A stretch of 64,000 nt of DNA, from positions 82,164 to 146,163 of the forward strand of contig QOCQ01000014.1 of assembly GCA_003574685.1 (NCBI GenBank), given 5' to 3'. Numbering within the stretch: the first letter of the stretch is position 1; each line of letters opens with the position of its first letter. The translations under genes and the position numbers were made by a program. Under the pieces are notes generated by a model. That model searched no databases. It was not told the DNA's origin and was given only the letters and a program-made list of their open reading frames with translations. Shown piece after piece: positions 10,472-23,900 of this stretch. Source of the stretch: Rhodospirillaceae bacterium SYSU D60007. GTDB taxonomy: Bacteria; Pseudomonadota; Alphaproteobacteria; Reyranellales; Reyranellaceae.

Positions 10472-11400
10472 GCAAGACGGTAGCGGTTCTCAAGGGTGGC
10501 TGGTCGCCCGAGCGGGAGGTGTCGCTGACCACGGGGCGTGCCTGTGCCGATGCCCTGCGCGAGGCCGGTTACACCGTGGTGGAGCTGGATGTCACGCGGG
10601 ACCTGCGGGCGCTGGTCGATGCGCTGCGGCCAACCGGTAGCGGCGGGCCTGACGTCGTCTTCAATGCCCTGCACGGCAAGTGGGGCGAAGATGGCTGCGT
10701 ACAGGGCGTGCTGGAGATTCTGGCCATCCCTTATACCCATTCGGGCGTGCTGGCGTCGGCGCTGGCGATGGACAAGCCGATGGCGCGCAAGGTGTTCACC
10801 GATATCGGGCTACGTTGTCCCGAGGGTGTCGTGGTGGAGCGGCGCACGCTGCTGTCCGGCGATCCCATGCCGCGCCCCTATGTCGTCAAGCCGGTCGATC
10901 AGGGCTCAAGCGTCGGGGTGCATATCGTCGGGCAGGGCGACAACCTGGCGGCGGTGGAGGCCGCGGAGGCGCGGTTCGGCGAGCGTGTCCTGGTCGAGCG
11001 CTACATTCCCGGGCGTGAGCTGACCGTGGCGGTGATGGGCGATCGTCCGGTTGCGGTCACGGAGCTGCGCCCGCGCGTGAAGTTCTACGACTACGAAGCC
11101 AAGTACACCGAAGGGATTACCGAGCATCTCGTGCCGGCGCCGATCGAACGCACCGTCTACGACGAGGCGATGCGGTGGGCGCTGGCGGCCCATCAGGCGC
11201 TGCGCTGCGAAGGCCTCACACGCGCCGACTTCCGCTGGGATGATTCGCAGGCCGGCACCGAGGGGCTCTACATCCTGGAGCTCAATACCCAGCCGGGCAT
11301 GACGCCGCTGTCGCTGGCGCCCGAGCAGGCGAAGTGGTCGGGCATGTCGTTTCCTCAGCTTATGCGCTGGATGGTGGAGAACGCGCGATGTCCGGCGTGA
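10468..11400 (+). CDS. ddl: D-alanine--D-alanine ligase
   Basis: Ddl forms the D-Ala-D-Ala dipeptide used by MurF. The 310-residue ATP-grasp protein shows [15 protein letters not shown] at the N-terminus, [15 protein letters not shown], the Lys/loop segment [16 protein letters not shown], and the metal-binding [13 protein letters not shown] near the end. The order murB-ddl-ftsQ is the standard dcw order. The 3' end overlaps the probable ftsQ start by 13 bases. Confidence 0.96.
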   Translation: MSKTVAVLKGGWSPEREVSLTTGRACADALREAGYTVVELDVTRDLRALVDALRPTGSGGPDVVFNALHGKWGEDGCVQGVLEILAIPYTHSGVLASALAMDKPMARKVFTDIGLRCPEGVVVERRTLLSGDPMPRPYVVKPVDQGSSVGVHIVGQGDNLAAVEAAEARFGERVLVERYIPGRELTVAVMGDRPVAVTELRPRVKFYDYEAKYTEGITEHLVPAPIERTVYDEAMRWALAAHQALRCEGLTRADFRWDDSQAGTEGLYILELNTQPGMTPLSLAPEQAKWSGMSFPQLMRWMVENARCPA

Positions 11401-12410
11401 GCTCCACCCATGGCCGCGACATCGATGTGCGGCCCCGGCGCGGCAGCAGCCGCCGTCCCGGTTCGCCGCGTCCCGGCACCGCGCGCCCGGCGACGCGCAA
11501 GGGGCGCGCGGCGCGGCATCCGGCGCCACCCTGGCGCGCGGCCTTGTTGCTGGGCATCGTGGTCGCCGTTTTGGGCGCGGGGGCCATCGGCGGCTATGTG
11601 CTGTGGCGGGGCGGACATGTGGAGAATGTGCGTGCCTGGGCCGAGTCCGTGCTGGATGGCGTTGCGGGCTTCGCGCCCTTTCCGTTGCAGGACGTGACGG
11701 TCGAGGGCCGGCGGCATGTCACCAAGGATGCGATCCTGAAGTCGCTGGACGTGCGCCGCGGCCAGTCGCTGATGTCCATCGACCTGCAGGCGGCGCGCGA
11801 GCGGCTGGAGCAGATCGAATGGGTCGAGCACGCCGCGGTCGAGCGGCGTTGGCCGGATACCATCCATGTCACCCTGCGCGAGCGCAGCGCTGTTGCGCTC
11901 TGGCAGAACGAGGTGGTCGCCGCGAACGGCACGCGGACCACCGAGTACGTCCTGATCGACCGCCTCGGCCGCAAGGTACGCACCGTCGATCCCGCCGAGT
12001 CGCAGGTCAGGCTGCTGCTGGCTGGCCGGGGCGCCCCGGAGCACCTTGCCGAACTGCTGCTGTTGCTGCAGGACGCCCGGCCGATCCGGCAGCGCCTGCG
12101 GGCGGCCGTCTATGTCGGCCAGCGCCGCTGGAACCTGATGCTGGAGGACGGCCTCACCATCAAGCTGCCGGCCGACGATGCCGGAGCGGCCTTGCAGCGT
12201 CTCATCGCGCTGGACAAGAGCGATCGCCTGCTGGCGCGTGACCTGTCGGTCGTGGATCTGCGCCTGCCGGGCATGCTCATCCTGCGCCGCGCCGGCCTGC
12301 CCGATCCGCTCCAGTCGGCCGGCGAGGGGTCGCCCGCTGCGGTGCCCGCCGTGAAGCCGGCCGACGCCAACCGCAAGGCCGCGACGGGGAACAGCAGCCA
12401 TGGGCGCTGA
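11388..12410 (+). CDS. ftsQ: Cell division protein FtsQ
   Basis: FtsQ is a bitopic membrane protein that links early and late divisome components. From ATG 11388 the 340-residue product has an unusually Arg/Pro-rich cytoplasmic N-terminus of about 50 residues, then one membrane segment (ALLLGIVVAVLGAGAIGGYV). A POTRA domain follows, beginning LQDVTVEGRRHVTKDAIL and running into IEWVEHAAVERRWPDTIHV. A conserved LIDRLGRKV element comes after it. The start was chosen because the longer frame merely adds translated ddl sequence. Confidence 0.93.
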   Translation: MSGVSSTHGRDIDVRPRRGSSRRPGSPRPGTARPATRKGRAARHPAPPWRAALLLGIVVAVLGAGAIGGYVLWRGGHVENVRAWAESVLDGVAGFAPFPLQDVTVEGRRHVTKDAILKSLDVRRGQSLMSIDLQAARERLEQIEWVEHAAVERRWPDTIHVTLRERSAVALWQNEVVAANGTRTTEYVLIDRLGRKVRTVDPAESQVRLLLAGRGAPEHLAELLLLLQDARPIRQRLRAAVYVGQRRWNLMLEDGLTIKLPADDAGAALQRLIALDKSDRLLARDLSVVDLRLPGMLILRRAGLPDPLQSAGEGSPAAVPAVKPADANRKAATGNSSHGR

Positions 12411-12533
12411 CGCTCCGGGGCTGTCCGGGGAACGCTCGTTACCCTCTCCGCGCCTTCGCGGGAAGAAGGCATGAAGTGACAGGATTTGGGGTAGTCTGCG
12501 TCAACGATAAAGAAGTGTGGTGGAGTGCGTACC

Positions 12534-13772
12534 GTGGCAAAGACAAGAAACGGCATCGTGGCGGCGCTCGATATCGGGACGAGCAAGGTCGTGTGCTTTG
12601 TGGCCCGCATCGATGGCGCCGGGGTGCGGGTGATCGGCATCGGGCATCATGCGGCGGCGGGGCTGCGGGCCGGCAACATCGTGGACATGGAGCAGGCCAC
12701 GCGGGCCATTTCGTCGGCCGTCAGCGCTGCCGAGGAGATGTGCGGGGAGACCATCCGCGAGGTGATCGTCGGCGTGGGCGGCGGCCAGCCGGCCTCGCAC
12801 AACCAGTCGCTGGAGGTGCAGGTCGGCCATCACGAGATCGGCGAGCGCGACGTGCGCCGCCTGCTGGCGCAGATCCACCTGCCGGCCGAAACCTCGGACC
12901 GCGACCTTATCCACACCCTGCCGGTCGGCTATGCCATTGACGGCAACCCCGTGCTGGAGCCGCGCGGCATGTATGGCGAACGGCTGGGCGTCGATATCCA
13001 TCTGGTGACGGCGGCGAGCGGCGCGATGCGCAACCTCGCCGTCTGCATCAAGCGCGCCCATCTCGATATCGCCGACCGGGTGGTCACGTCCTTTGCTGCT
13101 GGACTCGCCACCCTGGTGCCCGACGAGCGCAAGCTCGGCGCCACGGTGATCGACATGGGCGGCGGCACCACCTCCATCGCGGTGTTCCACGAGGACCACC
13201 TGGTGCACGTCGATTCGATCCCGATCGGCGGCAACCATGTCACCAGCGACATCGCGCGCGGCCTCTCCACGCCGCTGGCCGATGCCGAGCGCATGAAGAC
13301 CCTGATCGGCCGGGCGCGGGCGCGGCCGAACGACGAATATGACATTATCGACGTGCCGCTGATCGGCGAGCAGGAACGCACCACGCCCAACCACGTGCCG
13401 CGCTCGATCCTGGTCGGCATCATCCGGCCGCGCATCGAGGAGACCCTGGAGCTGGTCCGCAGCCGCCTGGAGGCCAGCGGCATCGGCCGACTCGCTGGCG
13501 GTCGCGCGGTGCTGGTCGGCGGCGCCAGCCAGCTTGACGGCCTGCCCGAAGTCGCCGGCGAAATTCTCAACAAGAAGGTTCGCCTCGGCGGTCCCCTGCG
13601 CATGCCCGGCCTCGCCGAGTCGCTGGCCGGTCCGCCCTTTGCGGGCTGCGCCGGGCTGCTGGTGCATGCCGCCCGGCAGATGCAGGCGGCAAGCCAGACC
13701 CAGAGCGCGCCGTCCGAAACGCCAACCAGCCGCTTCGGGCGAATTGGCAGTTGGATAAGGGATAATTTTTAG
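12534..13772 (+). CDS. ftsA: Cell division protein FtsA
   Basis: FtsA is an actin-like ATPase that tethers FtsZ filaments to the membrane. It shows the phosphate-1 motif [13 protein letters not shown] near the start, the phosphate-2 motif [20 protein letters not shown], and [19 protein letters not shown]. The protein ends in an amphipathic helix, [13 protein letters not shown], the expected membrane-targeting tail. GTG 12534 (AKTRNGIV) is preferred because GGTGGAG ends nine bases upstream. GTG 12525 is also in frame but has no spaced ribosome site. A 114-base gap separates it from ftsQ. Confidence 0.95.
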   Translation: MAKTRNGIVAALDIGTSKVVCFVARIDGAGVRVIGIGHHAAAGLRAGNIVDMEQATRAISSAVSAAEEMCGETIREVIVGVGGGQPASHNQSLEVQVGHHEIGERDVRRLLAQIHLPAETSDRDLIHTLPVGYAIDGNPVLEPRGMYGERLGVDIHLVTAASGAMRNLAVCIKRAHLDIADRVVTSFAAGLATLVPDERKLGATVIDMGGGTTSIAVFHEDHLVHVDSIPIGGNHVTSDIARGLSTPLADAERMKTLIGRARARPNDEYDIIDVPLIGEQERTTPNHVPRSILVGIIRPRIEETLELVRSRLEASGIGRLAGGRAVLVGGASQLDGLPEVAGEILNKKVRLGGPLRMPGLAESLAGPPFAGCAGLLVHAARQMQAASQTQSAPSETPTSRFGRIGSWIRDNF

Positions 13773-13911
13773 TCTAGAATCGGGACTGGGACTGGCAATC
13801 CCCAACGGCCTTCAAGAACCAAGGCCGGTGTCGTCGAAGGTTCCAGAACATCAATGGGATCACGGCGGCTCCGACGCAGATAACCCCCTCGTCTTCGCCT
13901 GGAGAATGCCA

Positions 13912-15684
13912 ATGACAATCAGCCTGTCGCTCCCACAGTCGGAGTCCGACCTCGCGCCGCGCATAACCGTCATCGGCGTCGGTGGCGCCGGCGGCAACGC
14001 CGTCAACAACATGATCTCCTCGTCGCTGGAAGGCGTCGAGTTCGTCGTCGCCAATACCGACGCGCAGGCGCTCGGCCAGTCGCTGGCCGACCGCCGCATC
14101 CAGCTCGGCATCAGCATCACCCAGGGTCTCGGCGCCGGCGCCCGGCCCGCGGTCGGCAAGCAGGCCGCCGAGGAGGCGCTGCCTGAGCTGATGAAGGCGC
14201 TGGAAGGCTCGAACATGGTGTTCGTCACCGCCGGCATGGGCGGCGGCACCGGCACGGGCGCCGCGCCGGTGATCGCCCAGGCGGCGCGAGACCAGGGCAT
14301 CCTCACGGTCGGCGTGGTGACCAAGCCATTCCACTTCGAGGGCCGGCGCCGCATGGCGATGGCCGACGATGGGCTGATCGAGCTCGAAAAATACGTCGAT
14401 ACGCTCATCATCATTCCCAACCAGAACCTGTTCAAGATCGCCAACGAAAAGACGACCTTCGCCGATGCCTTCAAGATGGCCGACGATGTGCTCTACTCGG
14501 GCGTGCGCGGTGTCACCGACCTGATGGTGATGCCGGGCCTGATTAACCTCGACTTCGCCGACATCCGCACGGTGATGGGCGAGATGGGCAAAGCGATGAT
14601 GGGAACCGGCGAGGCCGAGGGCCCCGACCGTGCCCGCGCCGCGGCCGAGGCAGCGATCTCGAACCCGCTGCTCGAGGACGCCTCGATGAAAGGCGCCAAG
14701 GGCGTGCTGATCAATATCACCGGCGGCCTCGACATGACGCTGCTGGAGGTCGACGAGGCGGCCAACCGCATCCGCGAGGAAGTCGACCCCGACGCCAATA
14801 TCATCTTCGGCTCGACCTTCGATGCCGCCATGCAGGGCCGCATGCGCGTGTCGGTGGTCGCGACCGGCATCTCGGCCGCCGTGATGCACCAGCCCGAGCC
14901 GAAGTATCTCAACATCGACCGGGGGCTGCCGACCGGCCAGCCGCACCTTCAGCGGGTGGTGCCTCGCCCGCCGGCTGCCGTTGCCATGCCGCCTGCCGCC
15001 GTGACGGCGACCGCCGCGCCCGTGGCCGCGCCTGCGCCCGTGACCGCGGCAGCCGCGCCCGTGGCCGCCATGGCCGCCGCTGCGGAGCCTGCTCCGGAGC
15101 CAGCGCCGATGGTGTCGCCGGCAGCGCCGGTCGCCGCACATGCGGCGGCGGCGGAAACCGAGCCCGCGATGCCGGCGGTGGCTGCCGCCGAGCCCGCCAG
15201 GCCCGCGGCACCGCCAGCCCCGGCGCATGCCGAATTGCCTTTGGCGCCGCCGGCACCGTCAGCAGCGGTGGAACCGGCGCCCGTCGTCGCCGCGCCGCCG
15301 CCGCCGCCGCCGATTCAGCCACCCGCCGTCAGCTCTCCCTCTCCGCATGGCTGGCGGGTGACGCAGCGGCCGTCAACGCGTCCTGCACCCGCGGCAGTGC
15401 GGGCCGCCGAGCCGGCACGGTCCCCCAACATCTTCCAGCGGATCACCGGCCTTGTCGGCGGCACCCGTCCGGCGTCGCCGACCGTGCCCGAGGCGATCGA
15501 GCCCGTGCTCGGCACGCGTGCCGCGGAACCGCCGCCTCCGGCGCCTGTCGCGCCGCCGACGCTGCGTCCGGTCGCCAGCTCGACGCAGCCCCGGATCGCC
15601 GGGCTTGATCCCGCAGAACGGAAGGTCGTGCGCGACGAGGATGATCTTCAGATCCCGGCCTTTCTGCGCCGGCAGGCGAACTGA
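13912..15684 (+). CDS. ftsZ: Cell division protein FtsZ with long Ala/Pro linker
   Basis: FtsZ is the tubulin-like GTPase that forms the Z ring. From ATG 13912 it has 590 residues, longer than most bacterial FtsZ. Visible motifs are [13 protein letters not shown], the tubulin signature [13 protein letters not shown], and the T7 loop [11 protein letters not shown]. The GTPase core ends near residue 320. A linker of about 250 residues dominated by Ala and Pro follows. The C-terminal peptide [14 protein letters not shown] is the conserved FtsA-binding tail. GGAG at 13901 is correctly spaced for 13912 but too close to ATG 13906. A hairpin terminator follows. Confidence 0.97.
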   Translation: MTISLSLPQSESDLAPRITVIGVGGAGGNAVNNMISSSLEGVEFVVANTDAQALGQSLADRRIQLGISITQGLGAGARPAVGKQAAEEALPELMKALEGSNMVFVTAGMGGGTGTGAAPVIAQAARDQGILTVGVVTKPFHFEGRRRMAMADDGLIELEKYVDTLIIIPNQNLFKIANEKTTFADAFKMADDVLYSGVRGVTDLMVMPGLINLDFADIRTVMGEMGKAMMGTGEAEGPDRARAAAEAAISNPLLEDASMKGAKGVLINITGGLDMTLLEVDEAANRIREEVDPDANIIFGSTFDAAMQGRMRVSVVATGISAAVMHQPEPKYLNIDRGLPTGQPHLQRVVPRPPAAVAMPPAAVTATAAPVAAPAPVTAAAAPVAAMAAAAEPAPEPAPMVSPAAPVAAHAAAAETEPAMPAVAAAEPARPAAPPAPAHAELPLAPPAPSAAVEPAPVVAAPPPPPPIQPPAVSSPSPHGWRVTQRPSTRPAPAAVRAAEPARSPNIFQRITGLVGGTRPASPTVPEAIEPVLGTRAAEPPPPAPVAPPTLRPVASSTQPRIAGLDPAERKVVRDEDDLQIPAFLRRQAN

Positions 15685-15726
15685 GGCGTTCCCGGGCCAT
15701 ATCTCCAGGCAGGACGAGGATTTCTC

Positions 15727-15752
15727 GGGGGCCGCACGGCCCCCTTTCTTTT
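15727..15752 (+). terminator. Intrinsic terminator downstream of ftsZ
   Basis: An 8-bp perfect G/C stem (GGGGGCCG, loop CA, CGGCCCCC) at 15727-15744 is followed by TTTCTTTT. It lies 42 bases after the ftsZ stop and should end the dcw transcript. Confidence 0.8.
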
Positions 15753-15779
15753 GGCCCCAGGCTTTGCCGTGCGTAGTAT
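15751..15779 (+). promoter_or_regulatory. Probable sigma-70-type promoter for bamD
   Basis: TTGGCC (15751-15756) and TAGTAT (15774-15779) are separated by 17 bases, just after the ftsZ terminator and about 44 bases before the bamD ATG. This supports a separate bamD-recN transcript. The call rests only on consensus likeness and position. Confidence 0.4.
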
Positions 15780-15822
15780 AAGCCGCTACACCCTGTCTGA
15801 GCCCCAGCCGGAGCGCCCGTCC

Positions 15823-16671
15823 ATGAGCCTGCCGTACGTCCCGATCCCAACCGTCCTGCGCGTCTGGCGTGCGGCCGTGCTCGGTGCCGTGTGCGCGCTG
15901 GCGCTGGCCGGATGCGGCAGCTCGGACGATGACGACTCGAACTATGTCGAGCAGCCGGTCGAACAGCTCTACAACAATGCACTCGACGCGCTGGGTGCCA
16001 GCCAGTACCGCACGGCCGCCAAGGGATTCGAGGAAGTCGACCGGCAGCACCCGTACTCCGTCTGGGCGACGAAGGCGCAGATCATGGCCGCCTTCTCGTA
16101 CTACCAGGCCAACAAGTACGACGATGCGATCCTGGCGCTGGATCGCTTCATCCAGCTTCACCCCGGACACCGCGACATTGCCTACGCCTACTATCTGAAG
16201 GCGCTCTGCTACTACGAGCAGATCGCCGATGTCGGCCGTGACCAGCGCATCACCGAGCAGGCGCTGAATGCGCTCGCCGATGTGGTCAAGCGCTTCCCCG
16301 AGACGGCCTATGCCCGCGACGCACGCCTCAAGGTGGACCTCGCCATCGACCATCTCGGCGGCAAGGAGATGGATGTCGGCCGCTTCTACCAGAAGCAGCG
16401 CCATTACGTGGCCGCGATCAACCGCTACCGCCAGGTGTTGGAAAAGTACCAGACGACGACGCACACTCCGGAAGCCCTGCACCGGCTGGTGGAGTGCTAC
16501 CTTGCGCTGGGCGTGCGGGACGAGGCGCAGATGGCGGCCGCCGTGCTCGGCCACAACTATCCGGGCAGCGACTGGTATGCCGATACCTACTACATCCTGG
16601 AGGGCGTCGACCTGCGGCCCGAGCGCAACGAGGGCTCGTGGCTGAACCAGCTGTGGAACTCGGTCTTCTGA
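15823..16671 (+). CDS. bamD: Outer membrane assembly lipoprotein BamD
   Basis: BamD is an essential lipoprotein of the BAM complex that inserts beta-barrel proteins into the outer membrane. From ATG 15823 the product has 282 residues. It has a lipoprotein signal ending LALAGC, an acidic spacer, then TPR-like repeats beginning VEQLYNNALDALGASQYRTA and the conserved DRQHPYSVWATKAQIM. GGAG at 15810 is nine bases before the start. The family commonly lies next to recN and ligA downstream of the dcw cluster, as here. lpxC, which often sits between ftsZ and bamD, is missing. Confidence 0.94.
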   Translation: MSLPYVPIPTVLRVWRAAVLGAVCALALAGCGSSDDDDSNYVEQPVEQLYNNALDALGASQYRTAAKGFEEVDRQHPYSVWATKAQIMAAFSYYQANKYDDAILALDRFIQLHPGHRDIAYAYYLKALCYYEQIADVGRDQRITEQALNALADVVKRFPETAYARDARLKVDLAIDHLGGKEMDVGRFYQKQRHYVAAINRYRQVLEKYQTTTHTPEALHRLVECYLALGVRDEAQMAAAVLGHNYPGSDWYADTYYILEGVDLRPERNEGSWLNQLWNSVF

Positions 16672-16678
16672 GCGACCT

Positions 16679-18370
16679 GTGCTGCTGGGCCTGTCGATCC
16701 GCGACTTCGTCCTGATCGAGAAGCTTGATCTCGCGTTTCCCGCGCCGGCAAGGGCGGGTTCTGCCAGCGGGCTGGCCGTGCTGACCGGCGAGACGGGGGC
16801 CGGCAAGTCGATCCTGCTGGATGCGTTCAGTCTTGCGCTGGGTGGCCGGGCAGCCAGCGGTGTCGTGCGCGCCGGCGCGGCGCAGGCCGTTGTCGGCGCC
16901 GAATTCTCGCTTGCCGCCGATCATCCCGCCCATGCGATCCTCGCCGAACAGGGCATTGCCGACGAAGGCGGCAGCCTGCTGCTGCGCCGGGTGGTCGGCG
17001 CCGACGGGCGCGGCCGCGCCTTCGTCAACGATCAGCCGGCCTCGGTGGGCCTGCTCAAGCGGCTGGGCGAGACGCTGGTCGAGATCCAGGGCCAGTTCGA
17101 GCAGCACGGCCTGCTGGTGCCGGTCAATCATCGCGCCACCCTTGATGCCTTCGGTGGTCTGCAGGCGGAATGCGCGACCGTCGAGGGGGCGTGGCATGCC
17201 TGGCGCAGCGCCGAGGCGGCGCGTCTTGCCGCAGTGGCGGACTTCGAGCAGGCGCGGCGCGAGGAAGACTATCTGCGCCACGCCGTGGCCGAGCTGGAGC
17301 GGCTCGACCCGCGTGCCGATGACGAGGAACGGCTTGCCGCCGAACGCCAGCTCCTGCGCCATGGTGCGGCCGTCGGCGAGGCGGTGAGCGCCGCGCTGGC
17401 GGAGCTGGCGCGCGATCGTGGCGCGGCGGCCTCGCTGCGCCAGGCCCACCGGCTGATCGAGCGCCAGGCGGCGCAGGCCGGCGGCCGGCTGGACCCGGCA
17501 TTGGCGGCGCTGGACCGGGCGCAGTCGGAGGCGACCGAGGCGGAGGCGCTGCTGGAGCAGGCGCGCGAGGCGCTCGATGCCGATCCGGTGCGGCTGGAGA
17601 AGATCGAAGAGCGCCTGTTCGCCCTGCGTGCCGCGGCGCGCAAGCATGGCACCACGGTCGAAGGGCTGGCGGGGCTACGCCAGCGTATGGCCGATCAATT
17701 GGCGGCGCTGGATGACGGCGAGGCGCGGCAGAAGGCGCTAGCCGCCGAGGCCAGGCGCACGCGCGAGGCCTTCCTGGCAGCGGCGCAGACCTTGTCGGCC
17801 GGACGGGGTCGTGCCGCAGCGCGGCTGGACAAAACCGTGGCCGCCGAACTGCCGCCGCTGAAGCTGGAGCGGGCGAAGTTCGTCACGCGCATCGAGGCGC
17901 AGAACGAGAAGGACTGGGGCGCGCACGGCATCGACAGGGTCGAGTTCCTGGTAGCCACCAACCCCGGCATGGCGCCCGGCCCCATCGGCAAGATCGCCTC
18001 CGGCGGCGAGCTGTCGCGCTTCATGCTGGCCCTGAAGCTGGCGCTGGCGAAGGTGGGCGATGCGCGGACGCTGGTGTTCGACGAGGTCGACAGCGGCATC
18101 GGCGGCGCTACGGCGGCGGCGGTCGGTGAGCGGCTGCGCCGGCTGGCGCGGCATCTGCAGGTGCTGGTCGTGACGCACTCGCCGCAGGTGGCGGCGCTGG
18201 CCGACCATCACTGGCTGATCCGCAAGACCACGGGCCGCAACCGGGCGGCGACCGAAATCGTGGCGTTGGACCCTGGCGCACGGCTGGAGGAGGTGGCGCG
18301 CATGCTTTCGGGTACCGCCATCACCGACGCCGCCCGCGCCGCCGCCCGCCAGCTCATGGCGGCGGAGTAG
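16679..18370 (+). CDS. recN: DNA repair protein RecN
   Basis: RecN is an SMC-like ATPase acting in double-strand break repair. The 563-residue protein has the Walker A loop GETGAGKSILLDAFSLALGG near residue 40 and a long Ala/Glu/Arg-rich coiled-coil centre. The ABC signature ASGGELSRFMLALKLALA and Walker B TLVFDEVDSGIGG lie in the C-terminal third. It starts with GTG at 16679, seven bases after bamD, so the two are probably cotranscribed. Length and motif order are normal. Confidence 0.95.
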   Translation: MLLGLSIRDFVLIEKLDLAFPAPARAGSASGLAVLTGETGAGKSILLDAFSLALGGRAASGVVRAGAAQAVVGAEFSLAADHPAHAILAEQGIADEGGSLLLRRVVGADGRGRAFVNDQPASVGLLKRLGETLVEIQGQFEQHGLLVPVNHRATLDAFGGLQAECATVEGAWHAWRSAEAARLAAVADFEQARREEDYLRHAVAELERLDPRADDEERLAAERQLLRHGAAVGEAVSAALAELARDRGAAASLRQAHRLIERQAAQAGGRLDPALAALDRAQSEATEAEALLEQAREALDADPVRLEKIEERLFALRAAARKHGTTVEGLAGLRQRMADQLAALDDGEARQKALAAEARRTREAFLAAAQTLSAGRGRAAARLDKTVAAELPPLKLERAKFVTRIEAQNEKDWGAHGIDRVEFLVATNPGMAPGPIGKIASGGELSRFMLALKLALAKVGDARTLVFDEVDSGIGGATAAAVGERLRRLARHLQVLVVTHSPQVAALADHHWLIRKTTGRNRAATEIVALDPGARLEEVARMLSGTAITDAARAAARQLMAAE

Positions 18371-18426
18371 GCGGGCGGTGATGTGCCTTCCCCTCTGGGA
18401 TGTGTCATCGCATATGGTGATCTACT

Positions 18427-20731
<2,305 letters not shown>

Positions 20732-20735
20732 CGCC

Positions 20736-20824
20736 GGGAGCGCGGGCTTCTTGCCCGCCTCGGCGCGAAGCGCCGACCATGACTTCGCCCTGCGCGCGAA
20801 TGCGGGCGAGGATGCCCGCGCTCC
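20736..20824. repeat. Inverted repeat, GGGAGCGCGGGC family
   Basis: The unit opens GGGAGCGCGGGCTTCTTGCC and closes GAGGATGCCCGCGCTCCC, so its ends are inverted copies, with GGCGCGAAGCGCC-like hairpins between. It fills the gap after ligA. Relatives lie at 25739-25765, 58254-58344 and, degraded, 60431-60507. Confidence 0.85.
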
Positions 20825-20902
20825 CAGGAAGATCTGCGGCTTGTTGTGCATGGCGTCAGTCGTTTACCGTGCCACTATGACAAGCGCCGCGACCGAACCC
20901 GC

Positions 20903-23900
20903 ATGAGCCTCGACGTTGCTGGCGAGTTGCGTCGCGCGCGGCAGTCGTTGCTCGACCTCAGCACCTCCAACCGGCTGCTCAGCCTGCCCAAGCCTGGCGG
21001 CACCGCCCGGATCGTGGCGGTGCATGACGAGAAGGCGTCCGAGGTCTTCCGCCTGCTGGTCGACGAGAAGCGGGCACTGAGCTTCCTTGACGATCCGGCG
21101 CAGACGGCCGCTGAAACCGCACGCCAGCGCAGCAAGACCGGCCCGTCCGGCGACATGACCGACGATCCTGACACGGACGGCGAGTCGCTGCCGCAGCCGC
21201 AGGAGAACGGCGAGGGTGAGGGTGCTGCGGCACGTCATCGCGACACGCGTCTGCAGACGGCGCTGCCTTCTGGCCGGCTTCAGAAGCGGCTGTTCGATCT
21301 CGCCTACGACGCTCGCCTGTTGCTGGAGGAACAGGGCGTCAACATCCTCTATTTCGCGATGGGCGCGTTGCGCTGGCGCGAGGCCGATGCATCGGACATC
21401 GAACGTCGCGCGCCGCTGCTGCTGGTGCCGGTGCAACTGGAGCGCCGGGGTGCGGGCAGCCGCTTCGCGATGTCGTGGACCGAGGAGGAGCTTGTCGGGA
21501 ACATCTCCCTGCACCTGCGGCTGAAGAACGATTTCGGCATCGATCTGCCGCCGCTGCCGGCGCCGGAGGAATTCGACATCGTTGACTATTTCGCGGCCGT
21601 CAGCCGGGCGATCGAAAATCAGCCGTCATGGTCGGTGACGCCCGACGAGATGGTGCTGGGCCTGTTCTCCTTCGCCAAGTACCTGATGTACCGCGATCTC
21701 GATGCCGACAACTGGCCGCCCGCGGCGGCGCTGGGCGCGCATCCCTTCATCGCTGCGTTGCTGGGCGAGGGCTTCCCCGGCGCCGAGCCCAGCTTCGCCG
21801 GTGAGGAACGCATCGACATCGAGCTGACGCCGGAACGGCTGGCGCATGTCGTCGATGCCGACAGCTCGCAGACCATTGCCATCGAACGTGTGCGGCGCGG
21901 CGAGAGCCTTGTCGTGCAGGGCCCGCCCGGCACCGGCAAGTCGCAAACCATCGCCAACATCATCGCCGCGGCCGTGTGCGACGGGCGCAAGGTGCTGTTC
22001 GTCGCCGAGAAGATGGCGGCGCTGGAGGTGGTGAAGCGCCGCCTCGATCAGGTCCATGTCGGTGACGCCTGTCTGGAGCTGCACAGCCACAAGGCCAACA
22101 AGCGCACGCTGCTGGCCGAACTGCGGCGGACTTTGGAGCTGGGACGGCCGGTCGGTGCACCCGATCATGGCTTCTTCGGTCGCCTGCAGGCAGTGCGCAC
22201 CGAGCTCAACGCTGTGCCGGCGGGGCTCAACGAACCGCAGGCGCCTTCCGGCGTGACGCCGCAGGCAGCGATGGGCCACCTTTTCCGGCTGCGTGATCGT
22301 GCCATGGCATGCCGCGGCCTGCAGTTGCGCGGCGCCGAAAGCTGGACGGCCCGCGAAAAGGCCGATGCCGGTGGGATCATCCGCGACCTCGCGGCGCGTC
22401 TGGAACGCATGGGGCCGGCGGATCGCCACGCCTGGCGGGGCGTGGAGCGTACCGATCTCATCGCCAGCGACCGCGCCCATCTGGCCGCCGACATTGGCGA
22501 GGCGCGTGAGTCGCTTGATCGGCTGGTGGAGCGGGCTTGCGCCCTGGCCGCAAGCCTCTCGCAGGCAGCGCCGGCGTGCCTGGCCGATGTAGCGCGTCTC
22601 GTGGCGATGGCAGAGGCTGTCTCTGCTGCACCGGAGGCCGACACTGCAGCCCTGGCATCGCCTGTCTGGGCGGACAATCTGGCGGCACTGGAGCGGCTGA
22701 TCGCCGTTGGGCATACGTATCATGATGCGCGGCGTGCCGTCGGTGATCGCGTGCCGGACGCAGCATGGACCACAGACCTGTCGATAGTACGCCAGGCGAT
22801 CGCTGGCGCCGGCCACCCGCTGCTGGCGTTCCTGTTCGACAGCGGCTGGCGCCGCGCCGTGCGCGAGCTGGCGTCTCTGGTCAAGGAGAAGTTGCCTCGG
22901 GAGAAGGCACAGCGGCTGGCCCTGATCGATGTGCTCACCAAGGGGCGCCAGGCTCTGACGGAGATCGACGGCGGCAGTCAGGCTGGCGCAACGGCGTTCG
23001 GCAAGCTGTGGGCGGGCGCGCACAGCGACTGGGCAAGGCTGGGCGCAATCTGCGATTGGGTCACGAAACTTCCGACCCTCGGATTGTCAGCGGAATTTCG
23101 CGCCATCTACGCGACGCTGTCCGACCGGCCGGCGGTCATCGCGTTGGGCGCGCAGGCCGATGCAGCGTGCGCCGATATGATGCACCGCCTTGAGGGCCTT
23201 GCCGGGCTGCTTCAGCTCGATCTCGTCCGTGCCTTCGGTGCAACGTTGCTCAAGGACGTGCCGCTGGCCGATCTCGCCGCGCGGTTGGCGGCATGGCAAG
23301 GCGATCCCGAAGGGGTCGATATCTGGCGCGGCTACAGGCTGCAGGAGCGGCGTGCCATCGAGGCAGGTCTGGGCGACGTCGCTGGGCATTTGGCATCCGG
23401 TGCGCTCGAACCGGCGGCAGCGATCGATGTGCTCGACTACCTCTACTATGATGCGCTGATCCGCGATTTCCGCCGCCGCCTGCCGGTACTGACGGCGTTC
23501 GATGGCGCGCTGCATGACGGCCGTATCGCCGCCTTCCGCGAGGCCGACCTCAAGCGCATCGGGTTGGCACAGCTCGAAGCCGCGCTGGCTCACTATGCGC
23601 TGATCCCGCGCGACGCTGGCGGCATCGGCCCGATGGGCATCCTGCGCCGCGAGATGGAGAAGAAGACACGCCATCTGCCGATCCGCCGGCTGATGCAGGA
23701 AGCGGGTGCGGCGGTGCAGGCGATCAAGCCGGTGTTCATGATGAGCCCGCTGTCGGTGGCGCAGTTTCTGCCACCAGGCGCACTGGCCTTCGACCTGCTG
23801 GTGATCGACGAAGCCTCGCAGGTCGAGCCGGTCGATGCGCTGGGCGCCATCGCGCGCTGCAACCAGATCGTCGTGGTAGGCGACCAGAAGCAGCTCCCGC

